From Alloboseaceae bacterium BT-24-1 (GTDB lineage: Bacteria; Pseudomonadota; Alphaproteobacteria; Rhizobiales; Beijerinckiaceae): a DNA stretch of 64,000 nt. The notes beneath the pieces were generated by a model. That model was not told the DNA's origin. It ran no database searches and saw only the letters and a list, made by a program, of their open reading frames with translations. Position numbers and translations under genes: made by a program. The stretch lies in contig JAOYTL010000007.1 of the NCBI GenBank assembly GCA_025846845.1, forward strand, positions 248,001 to 312,000, written 5' to 3'. Positions 8,701 through 16,102 of the stretch are shown piece by piece (within the stretch, counting starts at the first letter, position 1; the number at the start of each line of letters is the position of its first letter).

Positions 8701-9960
8701 ATGATCGACAACGGAAGCATAACGGATTTTCGCAGGTTCATCGATGAGGTCGCCTCCGCCAAGCGGGATGCTGTCGACGCAGTGGGAGAGGCTACTGTCG
8801 CTGACGTGGAAGCGTTCGAGACGATGCGGCGGCATGTGCTTGGCCTCTACGAGGGGGTCGAGGCGCAGCACACGTTCATGGATCACGGCGGCCAGATCTT
8901 CGATTGCATTCCGGTCGAGCAGCAGCCGTCACTACGAGGGTCTGACGCGAAGGTTGCGGTGCCGCCGGCTCTGCCGCCTCGTCGTCCCGACAGCGGGAAC
9001 GGCGCCGACAGCGATGTCGTCATACGATCTTCGCTGAGCCCGGACCGATATGATCGCTATGGCAACTTGGCGTGGTGCCCGAATGGGACGATCCCGATGC
9101 GCCGTGTCACGCTCGAGGAGCTGGCGCGCTTCGACTCGCTGCAGCATTATCACCATAAAGCTCCGCTCGTCTCCGATGACGCTCCCGCGAGCCTGAAAGT
9201 ACCGCCGACGTCCGGTAAGCACTGCCATGCGGAAGGATACCAGGGGATCGCAAACCTCGGCGGTTCCAGCAGGCACAGCATCTGGCGACCCGCCTGCGGC
9301 AAGGAGCAGATGAGCCTGTCGCAGTGCTGGTATGTGGGCGGCGTCGCAGAGAAAATGCAAACGATCGAGGCTGGATGGATGGTGCAGCCGAGCAAGTTCG
9401 AAGGCAGTAGGAACCCACGCCTGTTCATCTTCTTTACCCCCGACAATTACATCAAAGGGGGCTACAATTTGGAGTGCCCAGGCTTCGTGCAGACGGGAAA
9501 GCTCTTTGCGCTCGGAGGAGATTTGGGGAAGTGGGTCAGCAAAAGAGACGGCACGCAATACGCTCTGGAGTTGACCTGGATCCGTGACCGGGATGAACGG
9601 GGTGATGCTTGGTGGCTTTATGTCGGCGGCGCCGAGCCCGGGTTCGCGTTGGGCTATTATCCGGCATCGCTGTTCGAAGCGGGCCAGCTGTCGCAGTACT
9701 CGACCTACGTCGCTTATGGTGGCGAGACCGCTGCGCAAAAGCGATGGCCGCAAATGGGATCGGGCGCTCGCGCGGACGAGGGCGCAAGGAAGGCGGCCTC
9801 GATAAGCCGGATCACAGTCTATGACGAACACTATCACGATTGGGATGCCGACTTGCTATACACCGTCACCCGCGGGGAGCAATGGTACTCGGTGACCGGA
9901 AACGTTTCACATGAGAGAGGGGCCAATATCTATTTTGGCGGTCCCGGAGGGGCCATCTAA
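8701..9960 (+). CDS. Neprosin-type glutamic peptidase (DUF239)
   Basis: The protein has 419 residues and starts at ATG 8701, with GGAG 5 nt upstream. The neprosin domain occupies about 185-419. Landmarks are SLSQCWYVGG, TIEAGW with E223, NPRLFIFFTPDNY, LECPGFVQTG, WWLYVGG, VGYYP-like GYYPASLF, AYGGET with E342 and QMGSG. Plant neprosin is a prolyl endopeptidase with a catalytic glutamate pair; E223 and E342, 119 residues apart, occupy equivalent-looking motifs, which is my inference. The N-terminal part contains FDCIPVEQQPSLRG, usual in microbial members. There is no evident signal peptide. It is probably co-transcribed with the MACPF gene, suggesting a joint effector or maturation role. Confidence 0.8.
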   Translation: MIDNGSITDFRRFIDEVASAKRDAVDAVGEATVADVEAFETMRRHVLGLYEGVEAQHTFMDHGGQIFDCIPVEQQPSLRGSDAKVAVPPALPPRRPDSGNGADSDVVIRSSLSPDRYDRYGNLAWCPNGTIPMRRVTLEELARFDSLQHYHHKAPLVSDDAPASLKVPPTSGKHCHAEGYQGIANLGGSSRHSIWRPACGKEQMSLSQCWYVGGVAEKMQTIEAGWMVQPSKFEGSRNPRLFIFFTPDNYIKGGYNLECPGFVQTGKLFALGGDLGKWVSKRDGTQYALELTWIRDRDERGDAWWLYVGGAEPGFALGYYPASLFEAGQLSQYSTYVAYGGETAAQKRWPQMGSGARADEGARKAASISRITVYDEHYHDWDADLLYTVTRGEQWYSVTGNVSHERGANIYFGGPGGAI

Positions 9961-10361
9961 ACCGAGCCGATTCCCCGGCGTTTGATCGATGATCCGCTTC
10001 GCCCTGCCACGGACTTTCATGGCCATTGTCGCCGACGATGATTTGATCGTGCACGGACGGGCCTAGCGGAGGTGGTATATCAACGATCGCCAAGGATTCC
10101 CCGAGCGACGGGGCCGCTAAAAAGCCTCGCAGAGATAGCTCAGCTCGATATACCTCTTGGCGGGTATATCTCGACATCCTTCTTGGCCCGCCGCGGGAAC
10201 ATTCCGATCTATCAAGCTACGACGATCCTGACTGGGAATGCCTCCGTCTCGATTCCTAGTTGAGGGCCTGTGGGAACCGGGGTCGTATTTTCGCGTTTGA
10301 TCAACTTCCGAAAGCCAAACTCTCGGCCTTTCTGGCACCTGCTGGGAGGGCTTTTTTTGTG
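9961..10361. other. 400-nt region downstream of the neprosin gene; possible unstarted frame
   Basis: No conventional gene is visible. An open frame at 10077-10259 (60 residues) has protein-like content (RYTSWRVYLDILLG and YDDPDWECLRLDS) and GGAGG at 10068-10072, but the codon at the expected start is ATA rather than ATG. It could be a gene with a lost or rare start. A weak terminator follows at 10326-10358. Confidence 0.3.
10326..10358 (+). terminator. Probable terminator
   Basis: GCCTTTC and GAGGGC arms with an imperfect stem are followed by seven T at 10352-10358. It occupies the same relative place as the terminator at 5949-5980 in the first cassette copy. Confidence 0.5.
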
Positions 10362-10463
10362 CTACCACCCCAGTGTCGCCGCTTCCAGGATGATGCAACA
10401 ACCAAGTGCGACAGCAGCGAGCGCGAAGAGATAAAGCCAGCTCTCTCCCGGCAGCCTGCTCAT
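10362..10463 (-). CDS. 33-residue single-membrane-segment protein (copy 2)
   Basis: The frame encodes 33 residues: MSRLPGESWLYLFALAAVAL, then GCCIILEAATLGW. It matches the 30-residue frame at 5979-6071 over the LYL-x-ALAA...CCI core. The predicted product is a single membrane helix with a Cys-Cys pair. Conservation of the frame between two diverged copies, and of its position between a terminator and a paralogous divergent gene, supports translation. Confidence 0.55.
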   Translation of the reverse strand: MSRLPGESWLYLFALAAVALGCCIILEAATLGW

Positions 10464-10503
10464 GACATATTTCCAGGGGGAAACGCGCCTATAGTGCGAG
10501 ACC

Positions 10504-10731
10504 ATGCAATTATCATCATTCCACGAGCCCGACATCCTCGCCCGAGCTCAACGCGTTCTTGAGGCTGCTTGGGCCGAAATTGAAAAGCGCGGGCTTTGTT
10601 CCGAAGATGCAGTACGCGATCGGACCTGGCTCGCCTACCAGGTCAGCACGTTGCTGCGCGATGATGCTCAAGGCGACTTGGTTGAGAAGGTCGTTGAACG
10701 GTTCGCCAAGGAAGTGCGGAATCGCGGGTAG
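10504..10731 (+). CDS. Small helical hypothetical protein, paralogue of 6186-6410
   Basis: The protein has 75 residues (MQLSSFHEPDILARAQRVLE and on). It shares EP/DP-x-x-LARA, AAWA-x-I and R-x-x-LAY with the protein at 6186-6410. The divergence between copies is large (roughly 40 percent identity by eye), so the duplication is old or the copies came separately. Function unknown. Confidence 0.6.
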   Translation: MQLSSFHEPDILARAQRVLEAAWAEIEKRGLCSEDAVRDRTWLAYQVSTLLRDDAQGDLVEKVVERFAKEVRNRG

Positions 10732-10838
10732 CGTTCGCGGATTGCAGGCGGAAGAAATGCTCATCACCTGCGGAACCGGCGACATCTGGCAAGTTCCATG
10801 GGGTTACCCCCCAGCCGCCGCGGCGAGGGCAATCTGAG

Positions 10839-10870
10839 CCCCGCCGATTCGCGCCGGCGGGTTTTCGTTT
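10839..10870 (+). terminator. Terminator
   Basis: CCCGCCG (10840-10846) pairs with CGGCGGG (10855-10861), followed by TTTTCGTTT. It closes the transcript of the 75-residue protein gene. Confidence 0.6.
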
Positions 10871-10884
10871 GTGCACGGCGTGCT

Positions 10885-10970
10885 AGCTTGATCTCGGCGC
10901 TCCCCAGCCCAGCGCCATGCCGCTCGCCGGTGCAGTCGCTCCCCCGTGCACATCGGCGAGAGGCAGATCA
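10885..10970. repeat. Imperfect 90-bp repeat, copy 2
   Basis: This copy matches 6455-6545 through TGCTAGC, CAGCGCCATG, GCCGGTGCAGTCG and TGCACATCGG. It lies between two terminators and shows no shared reading frame with copy 1, so a non-coding role or relic is likely. Confidence 0.6.
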
Positions 10971-10974
10971 AAGT

Positions 10975-11004
10975 CCCGTCGGCTGCCGGCGGGGGGTTTT
11001 TTTT
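10975..11004 (+). terminator. Strong Rho-independent terminator
   Basis: An eight-pair stem runs from 10975-10982 to 10986-10993 with a three-base loop, followed by GGG and eight T. The transcript it ends would include repeat copy 2, which raises the possibility that the repeat is a small RNA. Confidence 0.75.
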
Positions 11005-11170
11005 ATTGCGGCCGAGTGCGCGTTCGCAGGATCTCCTCCATCCTCTCCAAGTCGGCTTTCAGCGAAGCAACGCCGGCGGCGCCTCGGACTGTCTCCAGCG
11101 GCCTGCCGTCTCGGCCGTCCTCCGGATTGCCGGAGCCGTTCAGAAAGCGCTGCCGCCGGACCAGGGGCAT
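11003..11170 (-). CDS. Possible small hypothetical protein
   Basis: The frame encodes 55 residues from ATG 11170, ending in a charged helix (SLKADLERMEEILRTR). No convincing ribosome site is seen before this ATG or before the upstream ATG at 11242. The helical C-terminus resembles many small island proteins. It may be real but is weakly supported. Confidence 0.3.
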   Translation of the reverse strand: MPLVRRQRFLNGSGNPEDGRDGRPLETVRGAAGVASLKADLERMEEILRTRTRPQ

Positions 11171-11287
11171 GGCAAGAAGCGTGTCGACCTCGCACTGCCG
11201 CGCCCATTTCGCTCGACCAGGTCGAGACCTCGCGCTCGGCAAGATGGGAATAAACCAGCGGTGCCGTGGCGCGATGGGATGTCCTGA

Positions 11288-11383
11288 TCATTCGTCGTCG
11301 TCAGTGCGCGTCACGCGGTTCACCACCACGAAATAAACGATCAGCATGATGATGGCGGCGCCGATGGTTGCGAGCGTTCGCAT
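11288..11383 (-). CDS. 31-residue membrane microprotein
   Basis: The frame encodes MRTLATIGAAIIMLIVYFVV, then VNRVTRTDDDE: one membrane helix followed by a basic then acidic cytoplasmic-type tail. It is the third gene of a leftward run 11732-11410-11288, beginning 26 nt after the stop of the preceding microprotein gene. Function unknown. Confidence 0.5.
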   Translation of the reverse strand: MRTLATIGAAIIMLIVYFVVVNRVTRTDDDE

Positions 11384-11409
11384 GGTCGTTTCCACGGCTG
11401 CAAAGACTC

Positions 11410-11484
11410 CTATCCAAACGACGCCATTCCGATGGTGGCAAGGATAACGGCGATGAGGAAAACCCAAACCACGAGCGCTAACAT
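11410..11484 (-). CDS. 24-residue membrane microprotein, coupled to upstream gene
   Basis: The frame encodes MLALVVWVFLIAVILATIGM, then ASFG, which is nearly all membrane helix. Its ATG overlaps the stop of the 82-residue gene (ATGA at 11483-11486), the arrangement expected for translational coupling. That overlap is the main evidence for translation of so short a frame. Function unknown. Confidence 0.5.
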   Translation of the reverse strand: MLALVVWVFLIAVILATIGMASFG

Positions 11485-11732
11485 CACGGGCACCGGGACA
11501 GCGTTTGGCCAGTCGACTCGATCTCGAACAGGCAGTCGTCGATGAAGCGCACCGGCGTGCCGTCTTCAAGCGCGTATCGCGTGAGGTTGATGCGCGGGAA
11601 GGGACGATAGACGATGACGGTGTAGCGGTTGCCGTCTTCGTCTTGGCAGGCCTCGCGATACATCTCACGAGGAGCTGGCGCCTGGACTGCGACCTTGTCG
11701 CTGAGCCCGGATCGTTTCGGCTGGGTACGCAT
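11484..11732 (-). CDS. Conserved small hypothetical protein
   Basis: The protein has 82 residues and starts at ATG 11732, with GGAGG 5 nt upstream. The core YTVIVYRPFPRIN followed by TRYALEDGTPVRFIDD and FEIESTGQTLSR reads as a compact beta-rich fold. Similar proteins with LEDGTPV...D...F...TG..L are common in rhizobia as hypothetical proteins. It heads a small leftward operon with two membrane microproteins. Confidence 0.65.
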   Translation of the reverse strand: MRTQPKRSGLSDKVAVQAPAPREMYREACQDEDGNRYTVIVYRPFPRINLTRYALEDGTPVRFIDDCLFEIESTGQTLSRCP

Positions 11733-11875
11733 GACAACCTCCAACGCAACTGCTGACGAAACGGCCTTGCACCGCTGGCGTTCCGGTCGGTCGTTAGATT
11801 CTTCGTCATGAGCCGGAACGCGGCCGGCCGGCTAACGTTGAGTCGCCAGTTCATTGCGTTCCAGTGGTGTCGAGT

Positions 11876-12919
11876 ATGGCGAGGCAGCCGCGTCGTGTCC
11901 TGAAGGCTATGCCTGCCGGCGACGCGCTGCGCAGCGCGCCAGTCACAGCGCGGCGCGGCGCTGCCAAACCCGACCTCTTCTCCGACCCGATGCCGGTCCG
12001 GATTGAGCCCTGCCTGGCCCTCCTCCAAGCGAAGGCGCCGGCGGGGCCAGACTGGGCCTTCGAGGTGAAGTGGGACGGCTACCGCCTGGCCGTCCACCGC
12101 GATGCCGTTGGCGTCCGGATCATCACCCGTGGCGGGCATGACTGGACGCACCGCTTCCCGTCGATCGTGGCAGAAGCGGCAGAGCTCGACGCCGGCAGCT
12201 TCGTCCTCGACGGCGAGGCCGTCGTTCTCGATGAGGCCGGTCGCGGTGATTTCGGCCTGTTGCAACAGGCGCTCGGCGGCCGCGGCGGCAAGCGCAATGC
12301 CGATCGCGCCATGCTCTTCGCTTTCGATCTGCTCTATCTCGACGGGCACGATCTGACACGCATGGCCTTGGTCGAGCGTCGGCACATGCTCGAGGATCTG
12401 CTCGATGGTGAAAGCGGAACCATCCGGTTGAGCGAGGAAGTCGAGGCGGACGGCGCCGAATTCCTGGCGAGTGCCTGCAAGTTCGGCTTGGAAGGTATCA
12501 TCGCTAAGCGCCGCGATGCCCCCTATCGGCCTGGCCGCGGCGGCGACTGGCTCAAGATCAAATGCATCCAGTCCGACACCTTCCTGATCATCGGCTATGA
12601 GCCCTCCAGCGCGGCGCTGGGTGGGATCGGCCGGCTGCTGCTGGCGGGGCATGGCAACTACGGCCTGACCTATGTCGGCAGCGTCGGCACGGGCTTCACG
12701 CACACCAGCGCCACAGCGCTTCGCAAGCAGCTCGATCGGATCACCGCCGGTTCTCCGCCGGCCCGCGGCCTCAGCCGCAAGGGCGTCGTCTGGGTAAAGC
12801 CGAAGCTCGCGGCTGAGATCGCCTATCGCGGCTGGACCCATGACGAGAAGCTGCGGCACGCGTCGTTCAAGGGCCTGCGCGAAAAGGCCGACGAGGCGAA
12901 CGTCTACCGGGTGGGATGA
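11876..12919 (+). CDS. ATP-dependent DNA ligase (LigD ligase-domain type)
   Basis: The protein has 347 residues from ATG 11876; GTG 11864 is an alternative. The catalytic lysine motif KWDGYR is near residue 66-71. Nucleotidyltransferase motifs FVLDGEAVVLD, FAFDLLYLDG, EGIIAKRRDAPYRPGR and WLKIKC follow, then an OB-fold domain from about 235. It corresponds to the ligase domain of LigD alone, without polymerase or phosphoesterase domains, and no Ku gene lies in the window. Such stand-alone ligases seal double-strand breaks or nicks and are common on islands and plasmids of rhizobia. Confidence 0.85.
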   Translation: MARQPRRVLKAMPAGDALRSAPVTARRGAAKPDLFSDPMPVRIEPCLALLQAKAPAGPDWAFEVKWDGYRLAVHRDAVGVRIITRGGHDWTHRFPSIVAEAAELDAGSFVLDGEAVVLDEAGRGDFGLLQQALGGRGGKRNADRAMLFAFDLLYLDGHDLTRMALVERRHMLEDLLDGESGTIRLSEEVEADGAEFLASACKFGLEGIIAKRRDAPYRPGRGGDWLKIKCIQSDTFLIIGYEPSSAALGGIGRLLLAGHGNYGLTYVGSVGTGFTHTSATALRKQLDRITAGSPPARGLSRKGVVWVKPKLAAEIAYRGWTHDEKLRHASFKGLREKADEANVYRVG

Positions 12920-12944
12920 CGTCTGCTTTCGACCCATACCGGGC

Positions 12945-13406
12945 TCAATGCGAGTTAATCAGAGCGCGTTCCATTACAATGGTGCGTTCTTCCCCATGGT
13001 AGCTGTCTCTGACAGCCCGGAAGCCGAGTTTTGTATAGAACGGCTCGGCCGTGACCGACGATGGAACCGCAAGTATCTCCACGCCTCCCTCGGTCGCCGC
13101 TTGTTCAACTTGCGCCATCAACAGCCGGCCGACGCCTAGGCCTTGGCTCTTGGGCTCGACAAAGACGCTTCTCACGACGCGCCCGTCCAAGCTGGCAGTG
13201 CCGACGATGCGCCCTTTTAGCATAGCGACGAACATGGTTCGACGTTCCATCAGGTCAAGCACTGCCTCTGGAGGGAAGCTTTGCTCAACGCGCTGGATCA
13301 CCGCCTCCGAGTAGTCCTTGGCGTTGGTCTCACGGAGGGCCGAGACAATCACTTCGCTGACCTCCGCTGCGTCATCAGATCGCGCGAGCCGGACGATATA
13401 TGTCAT
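12945..13406 (-). CDS. GNAT-family N-acetyltransferase
   Basis: The protein has 153 residues, the usual length for the family. The acetyl-CoA-binding motif A is VFVEPKSQGLGVGRLLM near 96-112 (Q-x-x-G-x-G), with FYTKLGFRAV near 131-140 as motif B. The substrate cannot be inferred. The gene is convergent with the DNA ligase gene. Confidence 0.8.
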   Translation of the reverse strand: MTYIVRLARSDDAAEVSEVIVSALRETNAKDYSEAVIQRVEQSFPPEAVLDLMERRTMFVAMLKGRIVGTASLDGRVVRSVFVEPKSQGLGVGRLLMAQVEQAATEGGVEILAVPSSVTAEPFYTKLGFRAVRDSYHGEERTIVMERALINSH

Positions 13407-13476
13407 TGCGGAAATTCCGTTCGAGCAGGTGAGGTAGGCTTATATCGCTAGATCCCTCAGCTTCCGGTATCGACCC

Positions 13477-13716
13477 TTAACTGACATCGCGTTTCCGCGT
13501 CACATGTCCGCGAGGCTCATGGACACTCGGCCGCGACATCAGGTTCTTGCTGCCGCATTTTGAGCATCGATAGCGCAGGCAGATATCAGGAATCGGAAAA
13601 TCGTCCGGCAGACCATCCGTGCTGATCTCGGCATTATGGATGCAGACATTGCACCAGATCTCGACCCGGCTCAGCCCCAGCGCACGGTGGCTCGCAACGG
13701 TCGCTGGTTGCACCAT
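13477..13716 (-). CDS. Zinc-ribbon hypothetical protein
   Basis: The protein has 79 residues. It contains CNVC near 22-25 and CSKC near 51-54 followed by GSKNLMSRPSV, forming a probable four-cysteine zinc ribbon. Proteins with the opening VQPATVASHRALGL and the LRYRCSKCGS core are frequent in Bosea, Bradyrhizobium and relatives. Function unknown; nucleic-acid binding is possible. Confidence 0.6.
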   Translation of the reverse strand: MVQPATVASHRALGLSRVEIWCNVCIHNAEISTDGLPDDFPIPDICLRYRCSKCGSKNLMSRPSVHEPRGHVTRKRDVS

Positions 13717-13821
13717 GGAGCCGTCCTTGTTGTAGGCGCGGCGCGGGTTTCGGATTGGGATCAGGGTTGACTCTTCGCCTTGCTCGTTCTCATTATGTTC
13801 TCATACCTGAGGACGCGGAAC

Positions 13822-14037
13822 ATGTCAGCCGAGCCATTGCCGGAGCGCGACGAATTGGAGTGGGAGCTCGTCGAATTGATCGACGCGCATGGCAGCGAGC
13901 GCGCAGCTCTGAGGGTGACCTACGAGACGTTGAAGAGCGTGCTTGCTGATGCCGACCGATCCGTTTCGAGGGGCTTCATTCGGGGCGTGTTCTCGGAAGG
14001 CGCCAGGCCGCCGCGCGAGGTCACCACTGATGCATGA
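13822..14037 (+). CDS. Small helical hypothetical protein
   Basis: The protein has 71 residues. ATG 13822 is chosen over upstream starts because GAGGA lies 7 nt before it. It is rich in Glu, Leu and Val and mostly helical (DELEWELVELIDAHGS, ALRVTYETLKSVLAD). Its stop overlaps the next start as ATGA, so the two genes are translationally coupled. Function unknown. Confidence 0.5.
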   Translation: MSAEPLPERDELEWELVELIDAHGSERAALRVTYETLKSVLADADRSVSRGFIRGVFSEGARPPREVTTDA

Positions 14038-14417
14038 CGCCCATGGAACCGCCGAACGAAGATACCTCGCTGCTCGACTTCCCTTGGGTGGTCGTGCGCT
14101 TCCGCTGCCATTTCTGCACGCGCAGCAAGGATGCCCGCTTAGCCGGGCTGGCTTGGCTGTACGGCGAGAACGCGACGCTGAACTGGCTGCTGGCCGAATT
14201 CCGGAAGCCCTGCGCATGGAACCCTGCCAACCTCGAGCGCAAGCCGCAGAAATACGGCCGCAAGTGCGGCGCCTACTGCATGGACATCGGCCGCACCTCG
14301 CCGCCGGACCTGCCGCCAAGCATGTCCGGCCTGACCCTGATCGAAGGAGGCAAGGATGATCAGCTGGGAACAGAATCAACGCCCGGTCCGAAGCGCCGCA
14401 GAATCGGTGGCAGCTAG
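14034..14417 (+). CDS. Conserved hypothetical protein with Cys pairs
   Basis: The protein has 127 residues. CHFC near 25-28 and KCGAYC near 77-82 supply a possible metal site, with LLAEFRKPCAWNP and RKPQKYGRKCGAYC as the conserved core. This pattern recurs in small rhizobial proteins; no function is known to me. It is coupled to the preceding gene by an ATGA overlap, and the following gene starts within it. Confidence 0.6.
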   Translation: MTPMEPPNEDTSLLDFPWVVVRFRCHFCTRSKDARLAGLAWLYGENATLNWLLAEFRKPCAWNPANLERKPQKYGRKCGAYCMDIGRTSPPDLPPSMSGLTLIEGGKDDQLGTESTPGPKRRRIGGS

Positions 14418-14970
14418 GCAGCTCGCCATTTCGAAGCTGACAGTTGCTGCGCAAGCCGCCCGAAAGACTGGCGAGCCCCAGCCGGTGGAGGACGTCGAAT
14501 TCCATACCTCGTCGGACGACGACGGATGGCTCTGGCCCACACTGGCCGAGCAATACAAATGCGACTTCGCGGGACCTTACGGCGACTTCACCAGTTCGCG
14601 TGGCCATTTCCTCGTGACGCCGCGGAAGGAAGGCCCGCGCCCGCTTTGGAAGAACGTCATCGTCTACGATACTAAGGTCGATGGCGTGCAACTGGTGCGA
14701 GCGACGATCGAGGCCTGGCTCGACGTCAGATGGCATCCGAAGCGGATCGTTGAGCGGCCAAACCTCGATCTCTTAGAAGTCCGCCTGCAGACGCACGAGA
14801 CGACACACGAGTTGGTGGAAGCACATGGCGGCTTGCACTTGCGCGCCGGGGCCCTGGGCGAGCCGAGCTCGCGCAAGGATTTCTTCGTCGGTGCCCTATT
14901 CGATCCGAAGCTTCTGCGGCTCCGGTATGAGCCTGAGGTCGCTGCAGAGCCCGAGTTCGCCTTCTTGTGA
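14356..14970 (+). CDS. Hypothetical protein
   Basis: The protein has 204 residues and starts at ATG 14356, with GGAGG 6 nt upstream, although this overlaps the preceding gene by 62 nt in another frame. It is probably cytoplasmic, with no membrane segment. I do not recognise a domain. The mid part (PLWKNVIVYDTKVDGVQLVR) and acidic C-terminus look like normal folded protein. It is probably co-transcribed with the two genes before it. Confidence 0.55.
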   Translation: MISWEQNQRPVRSAAESVAARQLAISKLTVAAQAARKTGEPQPVEDVEFHTSSDDDGWLWPTLAEQYKCDFAGPYGDFTSSRGHFLVTPRKEGPRPLWKNVIVYDTKVDGVQLVRATIEAWLDVRWHPKRIVERPNLDLLEVRLQTHETTHELVEAHGGLHLRAGALGEPSSRKDFFVGALFDPKLLRLRYEPEVAAEPEFAFL

Positions 14971-15000
14971 GATTCTGAGTGCGTCACTAGCATCCGGCTC

Positions 15001-15783
15001 ATGTGCAATCTTTATAGCCACACCCGTAACGTAGAGGCGATGCGCAAGCTGTTCGCGCCGTTCAACGACGGCGGACCGAACTTCGCCAACCTGCCGCCGA
15101 TGCCCAACATTAATCCCGACCGGCCTGCACCGATCATTCGGAACAACGAGGCAGGGCCAGAGCTGGCCATGGTCCGCTGGGGCATGCCGTCTTCTCGCAA
15201 AGCTCTGTACGACGCCGCAAGCGAGCGTGCCGAGAAGCTGCGGGCGAAGGGCAAGCCGGTGGATTTTGAGGAGCTGTTGCGTCTGGAGCCGGACCGGGGA
15301 ACGACGAATATTCGTCGCACCGACAGCAAGCATTGGCTGCGCTGGCTCGGCGTCCAGAACCGGTGCCTCGTGCCGTTCACGAGCTTCAGCGAGTTCAACA
15401 AATTTGAGGGCGGCGATGTCTGGTTCGCCTTCGGAGAAGAGCGCCCCACCGCGATGTTTGCCGGGATCTGGTGCTCTCAATGGACGAGCGTCCGCAAGAT
15501 CAAGGATGGCGAAGAGACCCTCGACCTGTTCGGGTTTCTCACGACTGACCCGAACGCCGATGTTCGCACGATCCACCCCAAGGCCATGCCGGTGATCCTG
15601 ACGACCCCGGAGGAGTGTGAGACGTGGATGACAGCGCCCTGGGATCAGGCGAAGGCGCTGCAGCAGCGCCCGTTGCCCAACGGCTCGCTATCGATAGTCG
15701 CACGTGGTGTGAAGAAGGATGATCCGACGGATCCTGCGCTGTTCCCAGCGGTCAAGCCGCCGGCGCAAGGCGACCTGTTCTGA
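15001..15783 (+). CDS. SRAP-domain protein (HMCES/YedK family)
   Basis: The protein has 260 residues and starts at ATG 15001, so that Cys2 of MCNLY becomes N-terminal after methionine removal. SRAP proteins form a covalent thiazolidine link between this cysteine and abasic sites in single-stranded DNA, protecting them at replication forks. The other active-site positions are present: Asn in TTNIRRT, Glu in TSFSEF and His in TIHPKAMPVIL. The motifs differ from the common FYEW and HDRMP forms. It belongs with the DNA ligase gene as a possible DNA-damage cargo set. Confidence 0.88.
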   Translation: MCNLYSHTRNVEAMRKLFAPFNDGGPNFANLPPMPNINPDRPAPIIRNNEAGPELAMVRWGMPSSRKALYDAASERAEKLRAKGKPVDFEELLRLEPDRGTTNIRRTDSKHWLRWLGVQNRCLVPFTSFSEFNKFEGGDVWFAFGEERPTAMFAGIWCSQWTSVRKIKDGEETLDLFGFLTTDPNADVRTIHPKAMPVILTTPEECETWMTAPWDQAKALQQRPLPNGSLSIVARGVKKDDPTDPALFPAVKPPAQGDLF

Positions 15784-15876
15784 AAGCCAACCCCCGCGAG
15801 CAGGAGAACGCACTTGCAACAGGCTGGCAAAAATTGGCGTTTAGCCGGTGTTCTAAGGCAATCGGAGAAGGGGTGC

Positions 15877-16089
15877 ATGACCAGCAATTGTCGACCCGGC
15901 CATCCTGAGGCACCCGTCGTAGTCATCGATACCGAGCAGGAATATGTCGATGCTCTGGGCAAAATCGAGCGGCTGAGGAGCGCTCCCGAGGGCTCCGTCG
16001 AGTATCTACTGATGGTTGCCTACGGGGACGCTATCGAGCGTTACCTGGACGCCCGCAACAGTAGCCGCAGTCCTCGTCAACCGGCGTGA
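15877..16089 (+). CDS. HigA-like antitoxin fragment or small regulator without HTH
   Basis: The protein has 70 residues and starts at ATG 15877, with GAGAAGGGG upstream. The segment VVVIDTEQEYVDALGKIERL followed by EGSVEYLLMVAYGDAIERYL resembles the N-terminal half of HigA-type antitoxins, which carry a helix-turn-helix after it; here the protein ends before that. No toxin gene is adjacent. It may be a stand-alone truncated form that is common in rhizobia. Confidence 0.45.
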   Translation: MTSNCRPGHPEAPVVVIDTEQEYVDALGKIERLRSAPEGSVEYLLMVAYGDAIERYLDARNSSRSPRQPA

Positions 16090-16102
16090 TCATCTCGCCA
16101 TT

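Noticed and set aside
11288..12937. 549-codon minus-strand frame across the DNA ligase region
   Set aside because: Most of it is antisense to the ligase; only the last 31 codons (11288-11383) are kept as a separate microprotein.
15877..16089. HigBA toxin-antitoxin module
   Set aside because: The HigA-like protein lacks its HTH part and no HigB-like toxin frame lies next to it.
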